Origin: Bacteroidota bacterium
Lineage (GTDB): Bacteria; Bacteroidota; Bacteroidia; J057; JADKCL01
NCBI GenBank assembly: GCA_016718825.1
Contig: JADKCL010000011.1
Location: 124,001 to 188,000, forward strand
DNA: 64,000 nt
Direction of reading: 5' to 3'
Below the pieces are notes generated by a model. It searched no databases and was not told where the DNA came from. It saw only the letters and a program-made list of their open reading frames with translations. The translations under genes were made by a program, and so were the position numbers. Below are positions 38,923 through 49,657 of this stretch, piece by piece (within the stretch, counting starts at the first letter, position 1; every line of letters starts with the position of its first letter).

Positions 38923-39918
38923 TCAGACACCTGCTGCTTCCAGTACGAAGTGCTCCTGAATCGCATCCAATGTCTCCAAAATTTCAGACAGGCTGTCGCA
39001 ACTCACCAATTTGAGTCTGAAAGGCTTGAAGTGGTCCATTCCTTTGAAGTAGTTGGTGTAATGCCGGCGCATCTCGACAATGCCTGTACGCTCGCCTTTC
39101 CATTGAATGCCTGCCAACAAGTGGTTGCGGCATACCTCCACACGCTCGGCAACCGTGGGCGGTGCAAGATGCTCGCCGGTGGCCATGAAATGCTTCACTT
39201 CGCGGAAGATCCAAGGGTGACCAATCGCTGCGCGGCCGATCATAATACCGTCCACCCCATAGTTTTCCTTGTTGTAAACTGCCTTTTCGGGTGAATCGAC
39301 ATCGCCGTTGCCAAAAATTGGAATTTCGATGTCGGGGTGATCGGTGACTTTTTTGATCCACGACCAGTCTGCCTCACCTTTGTACATCTGCGCGCGTGTG
39401 CGGGCATGGATGCTCAAGGCCTTGATGCCGATGTCTTGCAACCGTAGCGCAACCTCCACGATTCGGATGCTGTTTTCATCCCAACCCAAGCGGGTCTTGA
39501 CGGTGACTGGAAGATGCGTACTCTGAACAATTTCGCGGGTCATCGCAACCATTTTGTCGACGTCTTGAAGAATGCCGGCTCCGGCACCCTTGCAAACCAC
39601 CTTTTTTACCGGGCAGCCGTAGTTGATATCCAAAAACTCAGGGTTGGCACGTTCGATATACTTGACGGCTTGCCGCATCGGCTCTATTTCGCCTCCAAAA
39701 ATCTGAATCCCCACGGGACGTTCTTCATCATAGATGTCCAGCTTCTGCAGGCTTTTGTCGGCATCGCGGATCAAGCCGTCGACGGCAATAAATTCGGTAT
39801 AGACCAAATCAGCCCCCTGTTGCTTGCAGATCATACGAAATGGAGGATCGCTCACATCCTCCATCGGAGCGAGCAATAGCGGAAATTCCGCAATGTCTAT
39901 ACCAGCAATTTTGACCAT
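38923..39918 (-). CDS. dusB: tRNA-dihydrouridine synthase (DusB-like)
   Basis: 331 residues from the ATG at 39918 (MVKIAGIDIAEFPLLLAPMEDVSDPPFRM); the longer open frame to 40023 lacks family similarity. FMN-binding and catalytic landmarks are LAPMEDVSD, EFLDINYGCPVKKVVCKGAGAGIL (catalytic Cys in the second CKGAGA segment), VTVKTRLGWDE, ALSIHARTRAQMYKGEADW and IPIFGNGDVDSPE. It reduces uridine to dihydrouridine in tRNA D-loops. The DusB assignment rests on overall style; other Dus paralogues cannot be excluded. Confidence 0.92.
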   Translation of the reverse strand: MVKIAGIDIAEFPLLLAPMEDVSDPPFRMICKQQGADLVYTEFIAVDGLIRDADKSLQKLDIYDEERPVGIQIFGGEIEPMRQAVKYIERANPEFLDINYGCPVKKVVCKGAGAGILQDVDKMVAMTREIVQSTHLPVTVKTRLGWDENSIRIVEVALRLQDIGIKALSIHARTRAQMYKGEADWSWIKKVTDHPDIEIPIFGNGDVDSPEKAVYNKENYGVDGIMIGRAAIGHPWIFREVKHFMATGEHLAPPTVAERVEVCRNHLLAGIQWKGERTGIVEMRRHYTNYFKGMDHFKPFRLKLVSCDSLSEILETLDAIQEHFVLEAAGV

Positions 39919-40090
39919 TTTAATGTTCGTCAGGAAATGACGCTGCTGCAAAAATAGCGAAAAATTGGTCGGACTGCTTCTCGAAGCGCATCCCCAAGAA
40001 CAAGTGAGCCAAGTCAGGCTCACAAGTCTCGTTCAAGTTCTTATCTTTGGCGCGGTATGCGGCCTGCTTTTGCATGTCGCAGCAACATGG

Positions 40091-40957
40091 ATGAGTAACC
40101 TCCTCAAGCGTTTTCTTACTGCATTGGTCGCCGGAAGCGTCGTCATCACGGCCATTGTGCTTTCCCAGTGGGGCACGATGATCTTTTGCGCGTTGGTTTC
40201 GATTTTGGGCCTCCACGAATTTTACCGCATCACCGGTGTCAAGTCAACCATTGCAAAGTGGTTTTTGATCGGAATGTCATTTGTCGTTTGGTATTATTGG
40301 GGTTGGGAGGCCTTTGCCCCGCACAACGAGACCGCCTTTCCGCATCCATTTTATTTTCGACTCAACCTTCATGGATTCATCGGATTGATTGCCGCCTTGG
40401 CAGCGATCATTCTTTTATTCGAAAAAAAGGTGACGCTTCCCGCCCAGGAGATGGGCTTGATGGGCTTTGGCTATATCTATGTGTTGGTGCCCATGAGCCT
40501 GCTGTTTCAGCTGACGGTGCTCACCCGCAGCAACGCCATCGGGAGCAATGACTATCATTTCCAAACCATTCTCGGTACGTTGATGCTCACTTGGTGCCTC
40601 GATACAATGGCCTATTTCTGCGGAAGATTTTTGGGCAAGCACAAGCTTTGGGAACGCATCAGCCCGAAGAAGACTTGGGAGGGCGCAATTGGTGGGGCGC
40701 TCTTTTGCATGGGCCTGGCTTGCGCATTTGAGTTTTGGATTTGGCCAATGAACTTTAGTTGGATTGTCGTGGGGGCGATCATCTCGATTTTTGCACAACT
40801 CGGGGACTTGGTGGAGTCTTTGTACAAAAGAGGCCTCCAAATCAAGGACAGTGGCGGTATTTTGCCGGGTCACGGAGGCATTTTGGACCGCTTTGATGGC
40901 CTTTTGATCGCCACTCCACTCATTTACCTCTACATTCAGTGGACAAATTGGAATTAA
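40091..40957 (+). CDS. cdsA: Phosphatidate cytidylyltransferase
   Basis: 288 residues from the ATG at 40091 (MSNLLKRFLTALVAG), preferred over the upstream in-frame ATG at 39965 because family members begin with this KRxxTALV segment. About seven membrane helices. The C-terminal signature LYKRGLQIKDSGGILPGHGGILDRFDGLL and the preceding FCGRFLGKHKLWERISPKKTWEGAIGG are diagnostic. It makes CDP-diacylglycerol from phosphatidate and CTP, the precursor of membrane phospholipids. Confidence 0.93.
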   Translation: MSNLLKRFLTALVAGSVVITAIVLSQWGTMIFCALVSILGLHEFYRITGVKSTIAKWFLIGMSFVVWYYWGWEAFAPHNETAFPHPFYFRLNLHGFIGLIAALAAIILLFEKKVTLPAQEMGLMGFGYIYVLVPMSLLFQLTVLTRSNAIGSNDYHFQTILGTLMLTWCLDTMAYFCGRFLGKHKLWERISPKKTWEGAIGGALFCMGLACAFEFWIWPMNFSWIVVGAIISIFAQLGDLVESLYKRGLQIKDSGGILPGHGGILDRFDGLLIATPLIYLYIQWTNWN

Positions 40958-41035
40958 TCTCTTGCAAACCCCCTCTCTTTTAGGGAATATTGCCCCCGCA
41001 ACGGGGGAAATGTCAGCCATCCTCTGCATGCATAC

Positions 41036-41043
41036 TAAATTTG
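41036..41043 (+). promoter_or_regulatory. -7 element for the glutamate dehydrogenase gene
   Basis: TAAATTTG matches TAnnTTTG and lies 51 bases before the ATG at 41095, supporting that start over the open frame beginning at 40990. The -33 region has no TTG, so an activator may be needed. Confidence 0.45.
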
Positions 41044-41094
41044 GCTGCGATATTCTTACTTAATAATTTCGTCCAGGAATTAGCTACTCAGAAT

Positions 41095-42363
41095 ATGTCA
41101 TCGGTAAATACAATTTCAGCACCAGTCAAAGTTTCGCCTTATGAGTCGCTTTTGAAGCGCCTCAATGAAGCAGCGGACATTCTCAAACTCGAAGATCGCT
41201 TTCGCGCCGTGCTATCGGTTCCGGAAAAAATCGTCGAAGTCAACATGCCTGTCAAGCTTGACAACGGCAAAACTGAAGTTTTCAATGGCTATCGCGTCGT
41301 GAACTCGACTGTGCTTGGCCCATCCAAGGGTGGCATCCGCTACTCTGAGCACGTGGACAAAGATGAGGTTATGGCCCTTGCAGGCTGGATGACCCTGAAA
41401 TGCTCCATCGCAGGCTTGCCCTACGGCGGTGCCAAAGGTGGCATCACCATCGACCCGAAAAAATACAGTGTCGACGAACTTGAGCGCCTCACACGTGCTT
41501 ACACTCGCCGCCTGAAAGACGTCTTTGGCGTTGACAGCGACGTGCCGGCACCCGACATGAACACCGGCGGCCGTGAAATGGCATGGATCGCCGACGAATA
41601 CAGCCGTTTCTATGGCAATCAGCCGGGCGTGATCACCGGCAAGCCGCTTGAACTTGGCGGTAGCCAAGGCCGTGCAGCAGCAACCGGCCGTGGTGTCATG
41701 ACCACAGCGATGTGCGCATTGAAAGAAATGGGCATCGATCCAAAGACCACCACTTGCGCTGTCCAAGGATTTGGCAACGTCGGTAGCTACGGTGCGGTCC
41801 TCCTCGCCGAAAAAGGTGTGAAGATCGTCGCCATCAGCGATATCTCCGGTGGTTACTACAACGCAGCAGGCTTGGACGTCGTGGGCGCATTTGCCTACGC
41901 CGCCAAAAACGGCAGCCTCAAAGGCTGGACCGGTGGTAGCGCGATTAGCAACAGCGAATTGCTCGAGCTCGACGTCACCATCCTCGCACCTTGCGCCATG
42001 GAGAACCAGATCACCCAAGCCAATGCCGCCAATATCAAGGCAAAGCTGATGGTCGAAGGTGCAAACGGCCCTGTGAGCGCAGACGCTGATGCCATCCTCG
42101 ACAGCAAAGGCATCATGATCGTTCCCGACATCCTCGCCAATGCAGGTGGTGTGACCGTCTCCTACTTGGAGTGGGTACAAAACCGCGCCGGTCACTACTG
42201 GACCGAGGCTGAAGTCAACGAAAAGGCCGATCCAATGCTGGAGCGTGCATTTGCTCAGGTCTGGGCAGCTGCCAAGGAGTACAACTGCTCCATGCGCCTC
42301 GCTGCTTATGTCGTCGGCATCCGCAGGGTGGCCTCGGCTGTCAAGCTCAAGGGCAACTACTGA
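41095..42363 (+). CDS. Glutamate dehydrogenase (Glu/Leu/Phe/Val family)
   Basis: 422 residues from the ATG at 41095 (MSSVNTISAPVKVSPYESLL). The substrate lysine is in LPYGGAKGGITIDPKKYS and the catalytic Asp in VPAPDMNTGGREMAWIADEY. The dinucleotide fold is CAVQGFGNVGSYGAVLLAEKGVKIVAISD. Length and the GGAKGGI sequence fit hexameter-type GDH of about 420 residues. It interconverts 2-oxoglutarate plus ammonium and glutamate. NAD or NADP preference is not evident. Together with glnN at 45780 it provides ammonium assimilation. The gene is followed by two copies of a terminator. Confidence 0.92.
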   Translation: MSSVNTISAPVKVSPYESLLKRLNEAADILKLEDRFRAVLSVPEKIVEVNMPVKLDNGKTEVFNGYRVVNSTVLGPSKGGIRYSEHVDKDEVMALAGWMTLKCSIAGLPYGGAKGGITIDPKKYSVDELERLTRAYTRRLKDVFGVDSDVPAPDMNTGGREMAWIADEYSRFYGNQPGVITGKPLELGGSQGRAAATGRGVMTTAMCALKEMGIDPKTTTCAVQGFGNVGSYGAVLLAEKGVKIVAISDISGGYYNAAGLDVVGAFAYAAKNGSLKGWTGGSAISNSELLELDVTILAPCAMENQITQANAANIKAKLMVEGANGPVSADADAILDSKGIMIVPDILANAGGVTVSYLEWVQNRAGHYWTEAEVNEKADPMLERAFAQVWAAAKEYNCSMRLAAYVVGIRRVASAVKLKGNY

Positions 42364-42364
42364 G

Positions 42365-42549
42365 CAGAATTCCCAGAATCAGCTTTTATGATGAATTCGG
42401 GAAACTGAAAATAGAATGGGGACCCTGCCTTTGGCGGGGTCTCTTGTTTTGGAGCAGAATTTACAGAATTCCCAGAATCAGCTTTTGTGATGAATTCTGG
42501 AAACTGAAAATAGAATGGGGACCCTGCCTTTGGCGGGGTTTCTTCTTTT
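42365..42549 (+). repeat. Tandem duplication of an approximately 86-bp terminator-containing segment (period 99 bp)
   Basis: Copy 1 is 42365-42450 and copy 2 is 42464-42549, differing at only a few positions (TTTATG vs TTTGTG, TTCGGG vs TTCTGG, GTCTCTTG vs GTTTCTTC). Each ends in the hairpin GACCCTGC-CTTTG-GCGGGGTC (or GTT) plus a T-rich tail, so the GDH gene has two terminators in series. The remainder of the 315-bp gap to 42678 holds only the -7 element at 42646. Confidence 0.9.
42421..42450 (+). terminator. Intrinsic terminator after glutamate dehydrogenase, copy 1
   Basis: GACCCTGC / GCGGGGTC stem (one T-G pair), CTTTG loop, then CTCTTGTTTT. A second copy is at 42520-42550. Confidence 0.75.
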
Positions 42550-42550
42550 T
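42520..42550 (+). terminator. Intrinsic terminator after glutamate dehydrogenase, copy 2
   Basis: Same stem as copy 1 with GGGGTTTCTTCTTTTT as tail; the T run is better than in copy 1. Confidence 0.75.
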
Positions 42551-42645
42551 GGGCCGTTTGGGTGATCTTCGTCAGGCTTAACCATGAAATCCGTCACAAT
42601 CGGTTGACTTTCATGCATTCATTAAAAAAATGTCGCTTGATGCAT

Positions 42646-42653
42646 TAAATTTG
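42646..42653 (+). promoter_or_regulatory. -7 element for the TapB-like gene
   Basis: TAAATTTG fits TAnnTTTG and lies 25 bases before the ATG at 42679. No TTG at the right distance upstream. Confidence 0.4.
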
Positions 42654-42678
42654 CGGTTCAAGATAAATTTATCACACA

Positions 42679-43395
42679 ATGAAAAATTTCACCTTCACTC
42701 GCTTCATGTTTGCTGGCTTTTTGAGCTTGGCAATAGGTTTCGGCATGGTCAAGGCGCAAGGTTGCGACGCCTATTATCCAATGAAGAAGGGCGCGGCTTT
42801 CGAGTTGTCGCATTTCAACGCCAAGGATAAACTCGAATCCACCACTTCCACGACCATTTTGGAGGAAAGCAATGCCGGGGACGTGTTTTCTGTCACCGCC
42901 GAATCGGTTTCCAAAGATGCCAAAGGCAAGGAAAGTTCGACGGTCAAATACGACGTGACCTGCCAAGGCGGGGAATTCCACATGGACATGCGCTCGACTT
43001 CGTTTGGCCAATCACAGCAAATGGAAGGCATGGAGAATGTAGAAATGAAAATCGAATCGGAGGACATGGTGTTCCCCAAGGGCCTGACTGTCGGTACCGT
43101 GCTTCCTGATGCAGGCATGACGATGACGGCAAGCATGAATGGCATGACCATCATGAATACCACGATCCGTGTGTTCAACCGGAAGGTCACCGCAAAGGAG
43201 GAACTCACAACAACAGCAGGAAAATTTTCGTGTGTCGTCATTGAGGAAGATATCGAAAGCAAAATGATGGGAATGAATGTTCAGTCCCACACCAAATCTT
43301 GGTATGCCCTCGGTGTCGGCATGGTACGCAGCGAAAACTCAAGCAATGGCAAACCACAGGGCTATACGCTTTTGACCAAAATCTCTGGAAATTGA
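42679..43395 (+). CDS. Secreted TapB/DUF3108-like protein
   Basis: 238 residues. Signal peptide MKNFTFTRFMFAGFLSLAIGFGMVKAQ, then GCDAYYPMKKGAAFELSHFNAKDKLESTT. The C-terminal section (GKFSCVVIEEDIESKMMGMNVQSHTKSWYALGVGMVRSENSSNGKPQGYTLLTKI) matches the pattern of TapB / DUF3108-like proteins common in Bacteroidota, in which a beta-barrel shell ends with a 'W.a.GvGmVr.e....g' strand. Function unknown; periplasmic or surface location. A strong bidirectional terminator follows. Confidence 0.7.
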   Translation: MKNFTFTRFMFAGFLSLAIGFGMVKAQGCDAYYPMKKGAAFELSHFNAKDKLESTTSTTILEESNAGDVFSVTAESVSKDAKGKESSTVKYDVTCQGGEFHMDMRSTSFGQSQQMEGMENVEMKIESEDMVFPKGLTVGTVLPDAGMTMTASMNGMTIMNTTIRVFNRKVTAKEELTTTAGKFSCVVIEEDIESKMMGMNVQSHTKSWYALGVGMVRSENSSNGKPQGYTLLTKISGN

Positions 43396-43411
43396 TTTTG
43401 GGGTGGTTCAT

Positions 43412-43449
43412 AAAAAAGCCCGGAATGCGATTGCGTTCCGGGCTTTTTC
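43412..43449. terminator. Bidirectional intrinsic terminator between convergent genes
   Basis: A-run, GCCCGGAA-TGCGATTGCG-TTCCGGGC, T-run: a perfect stem flanked by A6 and T5, so it can terminate the TapB-like gene from the left and the MbnH-like gene (stop at 43477) from the right. Confidence 0.9.
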
Positions 43450-43476
43450 ATTTTTTAGGACATGCATTCCTGAACC

Positions 43477-44583
43477 TCACTCAAATGGCGAACTGTAAGC
43501 TGGGTTGGTAATCAATTCCTGATCCGTAAGTGTATGTAAAAATGCCACTAATGCTGCCTTGTCTTGCGGGCTGAGCTGCAAGCCATTGGGCAGGGTATTG
43601 CGAAGTGTTACATGAAGTGTCGGGCTGTCATGTATCCCATTGTCATAATGCTCCACGACTTCCTCCAAAGTTTGAAAACGGCCATCGTGCATGTAGGGAG
43701 GGGTAAGCGCGACATTTCGAAGGGAAGGAACTTTGAATTTCGCCCGGTCATTGGGGTCGTTGGTCACCACCTGGTATCCCAAGTCAGTAAATGAAACCTC
43801 CGGATCAAGACCATTGTTGATGTATTCGTCGTTTTCAAAGTTTTTCCCCGAATGGCAATGCTGACAGTCCCCACCGGAAATATTTGGGAAAAATGGATTG
43901 TATTCGGCGAAAAAGAGCTCCCGTCCGCGCTCCTCCTCGGCTGAGAGCGTCAGGTCGCCACGCAGGAACTTGTCGTACTTGCTTTCGGATGAGACAATGC
44001 TGTGCATGAACTGTTCAAGAGCAAGTGAAATGCGCAATGCCGTCACCTGCTCCGATCCGAAGGCACGCACAAACTGATCCTTGTACATTTGGATGCCGGA
44101 AAGTTTGGCGACGACATTCTCCAGGGTTTCGTCCATCTCCAAATGGTCTTGGATCGGCTTGAGGGCTTGGTCACGCAACAGGGGGGAGCGGCCATCCCAG
44201 AAAAATGCATTGGTATTCCAGAGCAGGTTGACCGCAGCCATGGCTTGGCGGTTGCCAGGCAGACCATCGACACCAAGGGAAAATTGCCGGACGTCGCTGA
44301 AGGCATCTGCCTGAACGTGGCAGCTGGCACAGGCAATCGTGCCATTTCTCGACATGCGCTTCTCATAAAACAGCATTCTGCCCAACTTCACACCCTCAAC
44401 CCGCAACGGGTTGTCCTCTGGAATCACAGGATCCGGCAATTCGCCGTATTCGAGCGCATACGGCGTTGGATCATAAACGGGCAAGGTCCCTGCCGGCACG
44501 TCGTCTACTTCACGGCAGGACACCATGGCGATGGCAATGCCAAGAAAAAACGACCACTTTAAAGATGGAATTCGTCTAATCAT
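43477..44583 (-). CDS. MbnH-like di-heme peroxidase, lipoprotein (MauG/cytochrome c peroxidase family)
   Basis: 368 residues. A lipoprotein signal peptide ends in AMVSC, with the lipid Cys at 23. There are two heme c sites: C85ASC88H89 and C240QHC243H244. Further landmarks are KLGRMLFYEKRMSRNGTIACASCH, FFWDGRSPLLRDQALKPI and LPNGLQLSPQDKAALVAFLHTLTDQ. The MauG/CcpA fold includes plain cytochrome c peroxidases, but the position 6 bases downstream of an MbnP-family gene indicates the MbnH subgroup (MXAN_0977-like), which oxidises a tryptophan in its MbnP partner to kynurenine. It is probably periplasmic, tethered to a membrane by lipid. Confidence 0.88.
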   Translation of the reverse strand: MIRRIPSLKWSFFLGIAIAMVSCREVDDVPAGTLPVYDPTPYALEYGELPDPVIPEDNPLRVEGVKLGRMLFYEKRMSRNGTIACASCHVQADAFSDVRQFSLGVDGLPGNRQAMAAVNLLWNTNAFFWDGRSPLLRDQALKPIQDHLEMDETLENVVAKLSGIQMYKDQFVRAFGSEQVTALRISLALEQFMHSIVSSESKYDKFLRGDLTLSAEEERGRELFFAEYNPFFPNISGGDCQHCHSGKNFENDEYINNGLDPEVSFTDLGYQVVTNDPNDRAKFKVPSLRNVALTPPYMHDGRFQTLEEVVEHYDNGIHDSPTLHVTLRNTLPNGLQLSPQDKAALVAFLHTLTDQELITNPAYSSPFE

Positions 44584-44589
44584 CGGAGA

Positions 44590-45552
44590 CTATTGTGTGA
44601 TGACCACGCGTTTGGTGGCAAGAACGCCACCTTTTCCTTCAAGCAAAATTGAATAGCACCCCGCAACGGGAATATTCACTTCGGTACTGCCTCCCAGGTC
44701 GGCAGCGACTGTTTGGACCTTCCTACCCATGGCATCATAAACCGTGTATTGCATCCCGCGGATCTCGGGAGCATTCAGCAACAACGTCACATTGCCCGAA
44801 GAGGGATTGGGGTAGGCGGCAAAGCTGCGAGCGGCCAATTCGGTGGATGCTGCAGAGGTGGGCAATCCAGCCGAGAAAACATGGTCCCTGAAATTTTCCA
44901 GCACGGTGACCGATGCGCCGGTTCCGCCATGGCTGATTGGGCCGGAGGCCACATCCACATCACGCAAAGCCTCGACATAGTCGGCATCAATGGAAATCAA
45001 CAAGTCCTGACCATTCGAAGTCCCTGCGGTAATCACATTGGCATAAAAATAATTAACATCTTCCAAGGCGTGGACTTCATACGTCTGTGCCAAGCTGGTG
45101 CCACTGTTGCCTTCCATGGCCACGAAGCGGTAACCTGAAGCCCAGCCCCAATGCATCGACGGCGACTGCGGCGCAAGCGGATGGTTCATGGCATACTGCG
45201 ACGGATCCAAATGATTGTGGGCCGAATCAACACCGATTCCGAAGGAAATTCCTTCCAGGCTGACGACAGGGAAATTTCCAAGCGGAACGCTTACCGTTTG
45301 ATTCGCATTGACCAGAATCCAGAGGTCGGGAATCGTTGTCGTTTGAAGGCCATCATGCGTCAGGGTGATTTCGCCGATGTAATACTGCAACCTGTCCACG
45401 TCGAAATCCTGCCCTAGATTGTTGGTCACCTGCGTTCCGGCCTGGAATGCATTGGCTCCCAACTTGTGGTTGATCTGAAGCGTGACATTTGTCTGGGCGA
45501 ATGCCGCGATTCCAGTGAAAAGAAGACCAAATATGAAGTAGAGACATTTCAT
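44590..45552 (-). CDS. MbnP-family copper-binding protein with T9SS sorting domain
   Basis: 320 residues from the ATG at 45552 (MKCLYFIFGLLFTGIAAFAQ, a signal peptide). The family core is visible: FDVDRLQYYIGEITL, then SFGIGVDSAHNHLDP, NHPLAPQSPSMHWGWASGYRFVAMEGN (W135, W137) and DLLISIDADYVEAL. These match the MbnP / AZL_007920-MXAN_0976 family. The last ~75 residues (ARSFAAYPNPSSGNVTLLL ... KRVVITQ) are a T9SS type A sorting domain, which normally is not part of MbnP. In characterised pairs a Trp is converted to kynurenine and Cu(I) is bound. Which Trp is used here is inference. It is first in a two-gene unit with the peroxidase. Confidence 0.86.
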   Translation of the reverse strand: MKCLYFIFGLLFTGIAAFAQTNVTLQINHKLGANAFQAGTQVTNNLGQDFDVDRLQYYIGEITLTHDGLQTTTIPDLWILVNANQTVSVPLGNFPVVSLEGISFGIGVDSAHNHLDPSQYAMNHPLAPQSPSMHWGWASGYRFVAMEGNSGTSLAQTYEVHALEDVNYFYANVITAGTSNGQDLLISIDADYVEALRDVDVASGPISHGGTGASVTVLENFRDHVFSAGLPTSAASTELAARSFAAYPNPSSGNVTLLLNAPEIRGMQYTVYDAMGRKVQTVAADLGGSTEVNIPVAGCYSILLEGKGGVLATKRVVITQ

Positions 45553-45721
45553 AGCTTTCGAATTTTGCCTGAATAACCGACAAAGAGCCCTAAAGTTAGA
45601 TTGTAACCGCAAAATGGCAAGCCTAAAGGCGACAATCCAAGAACTTGATCTACAAAAGGAGACAAAAACAATCCTCTTCAGGTTCTTCCAAACTTGAGCC
45701 GTTGGAATAACCTACTGAAAC

Positions 45722-45757
45722 AAAAAAGGGAAGCACCCGAAGACATTTCCCTTTTTC
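45722..45757 (-). terminator. Intrinsic terminator after glnN
   Basis: On the minus strand AAAAAGGGAA, a 14-base loop, TTCCCTTTTTT, lying 23 bases past the glnN stop. The stem is A/T-rich but ends in six T. Confidence 0.7.
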
Positions 45758-45779
45758 CTAAATTGATTTTGAGTGCTAA

Positions 45780-47966
<2,187 letters not shown>

Positions 47967-47997
47967 TTCTCGTGGGGTAAAAAGGATTTAATGGCTG

Positions 47998-48005
47998 CAA
48001 ATTTA
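47998..48005 (-). promoter_or_regulatory. -7 element for glnN; rest of the 448-bp gap (47967-48414) otherwise featureless
   Basis: Minus-strand TAAATTTG matches TAnnTTTG, 32 bases before the ATG at 47966. The -33 TTG is not clear. The remaining intergenic sequence to 48414 is A/T-rich, with no supported ORF, repeat or RNA fold; it may hold nitrogen-control sites, but I cannot identify one. Confidence 0.4.
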
Positions 48006-48414
48006 TAGTTTTTGATGAAATGCTGCGTTGAAAATTTATTTGCATGTTAAAAATTGCTGGAGTGAATTGCTCCTCCTGAAGCTTTATGTCTCCGTTTTCC
48101 AAATGTTTCATTCGAAAGATGGAAAAAAGAGAAAATGACTACAAATTCAATGGTTCAAATTCAATCCGACCTGACGAAAAAGCCAATCTGCATCTAATTA
48201 TTCCCAATTATTGGTGGAAAAATTGTTTTAGCTATGCCTTTGCGAAAAAATCGCCGATGAAGTGACCTAAAACAGACCAGTTTTTCCCAAATTCCCATCA
48301 AAACCTACGTGTAGCTGAAATTTGTTCCAATAGAAGGTCGGATTTACCACAAATGAAGGGAACTACCACGGTTTGGAGCGCGCGCAGAGGGGGAATCAAC
48401 GGGGAATGGTTTTT

Positions 48415-49566
48415 CTATCGCACCACCTTGGCGACGAGTGTTTCGCCAGCCACACGTACCTGTACCACCCAAATACCACGGGCGACGACAAGTGGAACAG
48501 TTACATGGTTGCGACCGGATTGTAAATCAAGGTCCGTTGTGTGAACACGCCTTCCTTGAAGGTCACAGATTTCCATGGATGCAGTTTGTTTATCGGGCGA
48601 ATCAACGACGAGATCCAATCCCTCCGCGGAAGCATTGACGTAAAGTTTGGTTTTGTGCAGATCCCCCATGTCCACAAGCACCATGCTGCTGAGCATTTCG
48701 TTGCCATTGGCATCACGACCACGGAGGCGGTAAAGGTTGACCCCCGGATTGGGCTGCGAATCGATCCAGTCAAAATGGCCGGTTTGTCCGCCCTCCACCA
48801 TTGTCAACGGCTGAAAGTTGGCATCGCCGGCGCTGCGCTCAAGCACGAGGTTTTCACTCACGGCAATGTCGAGGTCCCAGCTGCAATGCACCGATTGGCC
48901 TTCGGGGCCGGCCGAAAAGCTCGGGAAGCTCATGGGCAAGACCACCCCGCAACCGCCGCCACCGGCGGCTGTCAGGCTCAAGGTATAGGTCAGGCGCACC
49001 GCCGAACCGTTATTCGCAGTTCCCGGAAAAAAGCCGCCGCCAAAATTGCCGTTCCACTTGCTGCGATAGATGCCGGCACCATAGGTGGGCGTGCGCCGGA
49101 ACCACGGTTCGTTGACACGGTAGACATTGGAACGGTTTTCAAAAAGAATTTCGACGTTTCCCGTTCCGTTATGTGCAAATGGTGAAACGTTAAAGGCAAT
49201 CGTATAAAGTCCCGACATGGGAAAATTGTAGGTTCCCGTGAAACATTGCGTAAAACCAGCGGTGGTCGGATACTGCGCGTTGGGGTAGCTGGTCACGGCC
49301 GTGTTGCGCAACCAAATCTGTTGATTGGCATAGGTCGTCGGACCAAAACTGTTGTCGACATAGATCTGAATTCCCGTAAACGAAGCTGCAGCACCCATTT
49401 GCGCGGCCATAAAAAGGTTGGCACCCCAGCTTTGGGTATGGCCATCCGACGGATGGGTCGCAATCGGAAATTCAGGGGTGGTGTACAACGAACTGCACTG
49501 CGCTGACAGGGTTCCTGAGAATCCCAGCAACAAACAGAACACCAACAAGAGGCGAACGCTTTTCAT
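48415..49566 (-). CDS. Secreted protein with T9SS sorting domain, function unknown
   Basis: 383 residues from the ATG at 49566 (MKSVRLLLVFCLLLGFSGTLSAQ, a signal peptide); the frame is open upstream but without leader character. The first ~180 residues form a beta-rich domain, with ASFTGIQIYVDNSFGPTTYANQQIWLRNT and NFPMSGLYTIAFNVSPF, reminiscent of carbohydrate-binding or jelly-roll modules. A glycine-rich section (GGGGCGVVLPM) precedes a Fn3-like segment (WDLDIAVSENLVLERSAGDANFQPL). The C-terminus (TKLYVNASAEGLDLVV ... GIWVVQVRVAGETLVAKVVR) is a type A sorting domain. There is no catalytic motif. Confidence 0.82.
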   Translation of the reverse strand: MKSVRLLLVFCLLLGFSGTLSAQCSSLYTTPEFPIATHPSDGHTQSWGANLFMAAQMGAAASFTGIQIYVDNSFGPTTYANQQIWLRNTAVTSYPNAQYPTTAGFTQCFTGTYNFPMSGLYTIAFNVSPFAHNGTGNVEILFENRSNVYRVNEPWFRRTPTYGAGIYRSKWNGNFGGGFFPGTANNGSAVRLTYTLSLTAAGGGGCGVVLPMSFPSFSAGPEGQSVHCSWDLDIAVSENLVLERSAGDANFQPLTMVEGGQTGHFDWIDSQPNPGVNLYRLRGRDANGNEMLSSMVLVDMGDLHKTKLYVNASAEGLDLVVDSPDKQTASMEICDLQGRRVHTTDLDLQSGRNHVTVPLVVARGIWVVQVRVAGETLVAKVVR

Positions 49567-49657
49567 CTTCAACAAAACTATTACCAAGTGGGAAGTTAGG
49601 CAGAATTCGAAGTTTGTCAAAGCTCCCTGTTCCTGCATTCTGGCTAGGTGAGCAATG

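Noticed and set aside
41212..42195. 327-codon open frame antisense to glutamate dehydrogenase
   Set aside because: Same reason: it lies opposite a conserved gene and has no protein family features.
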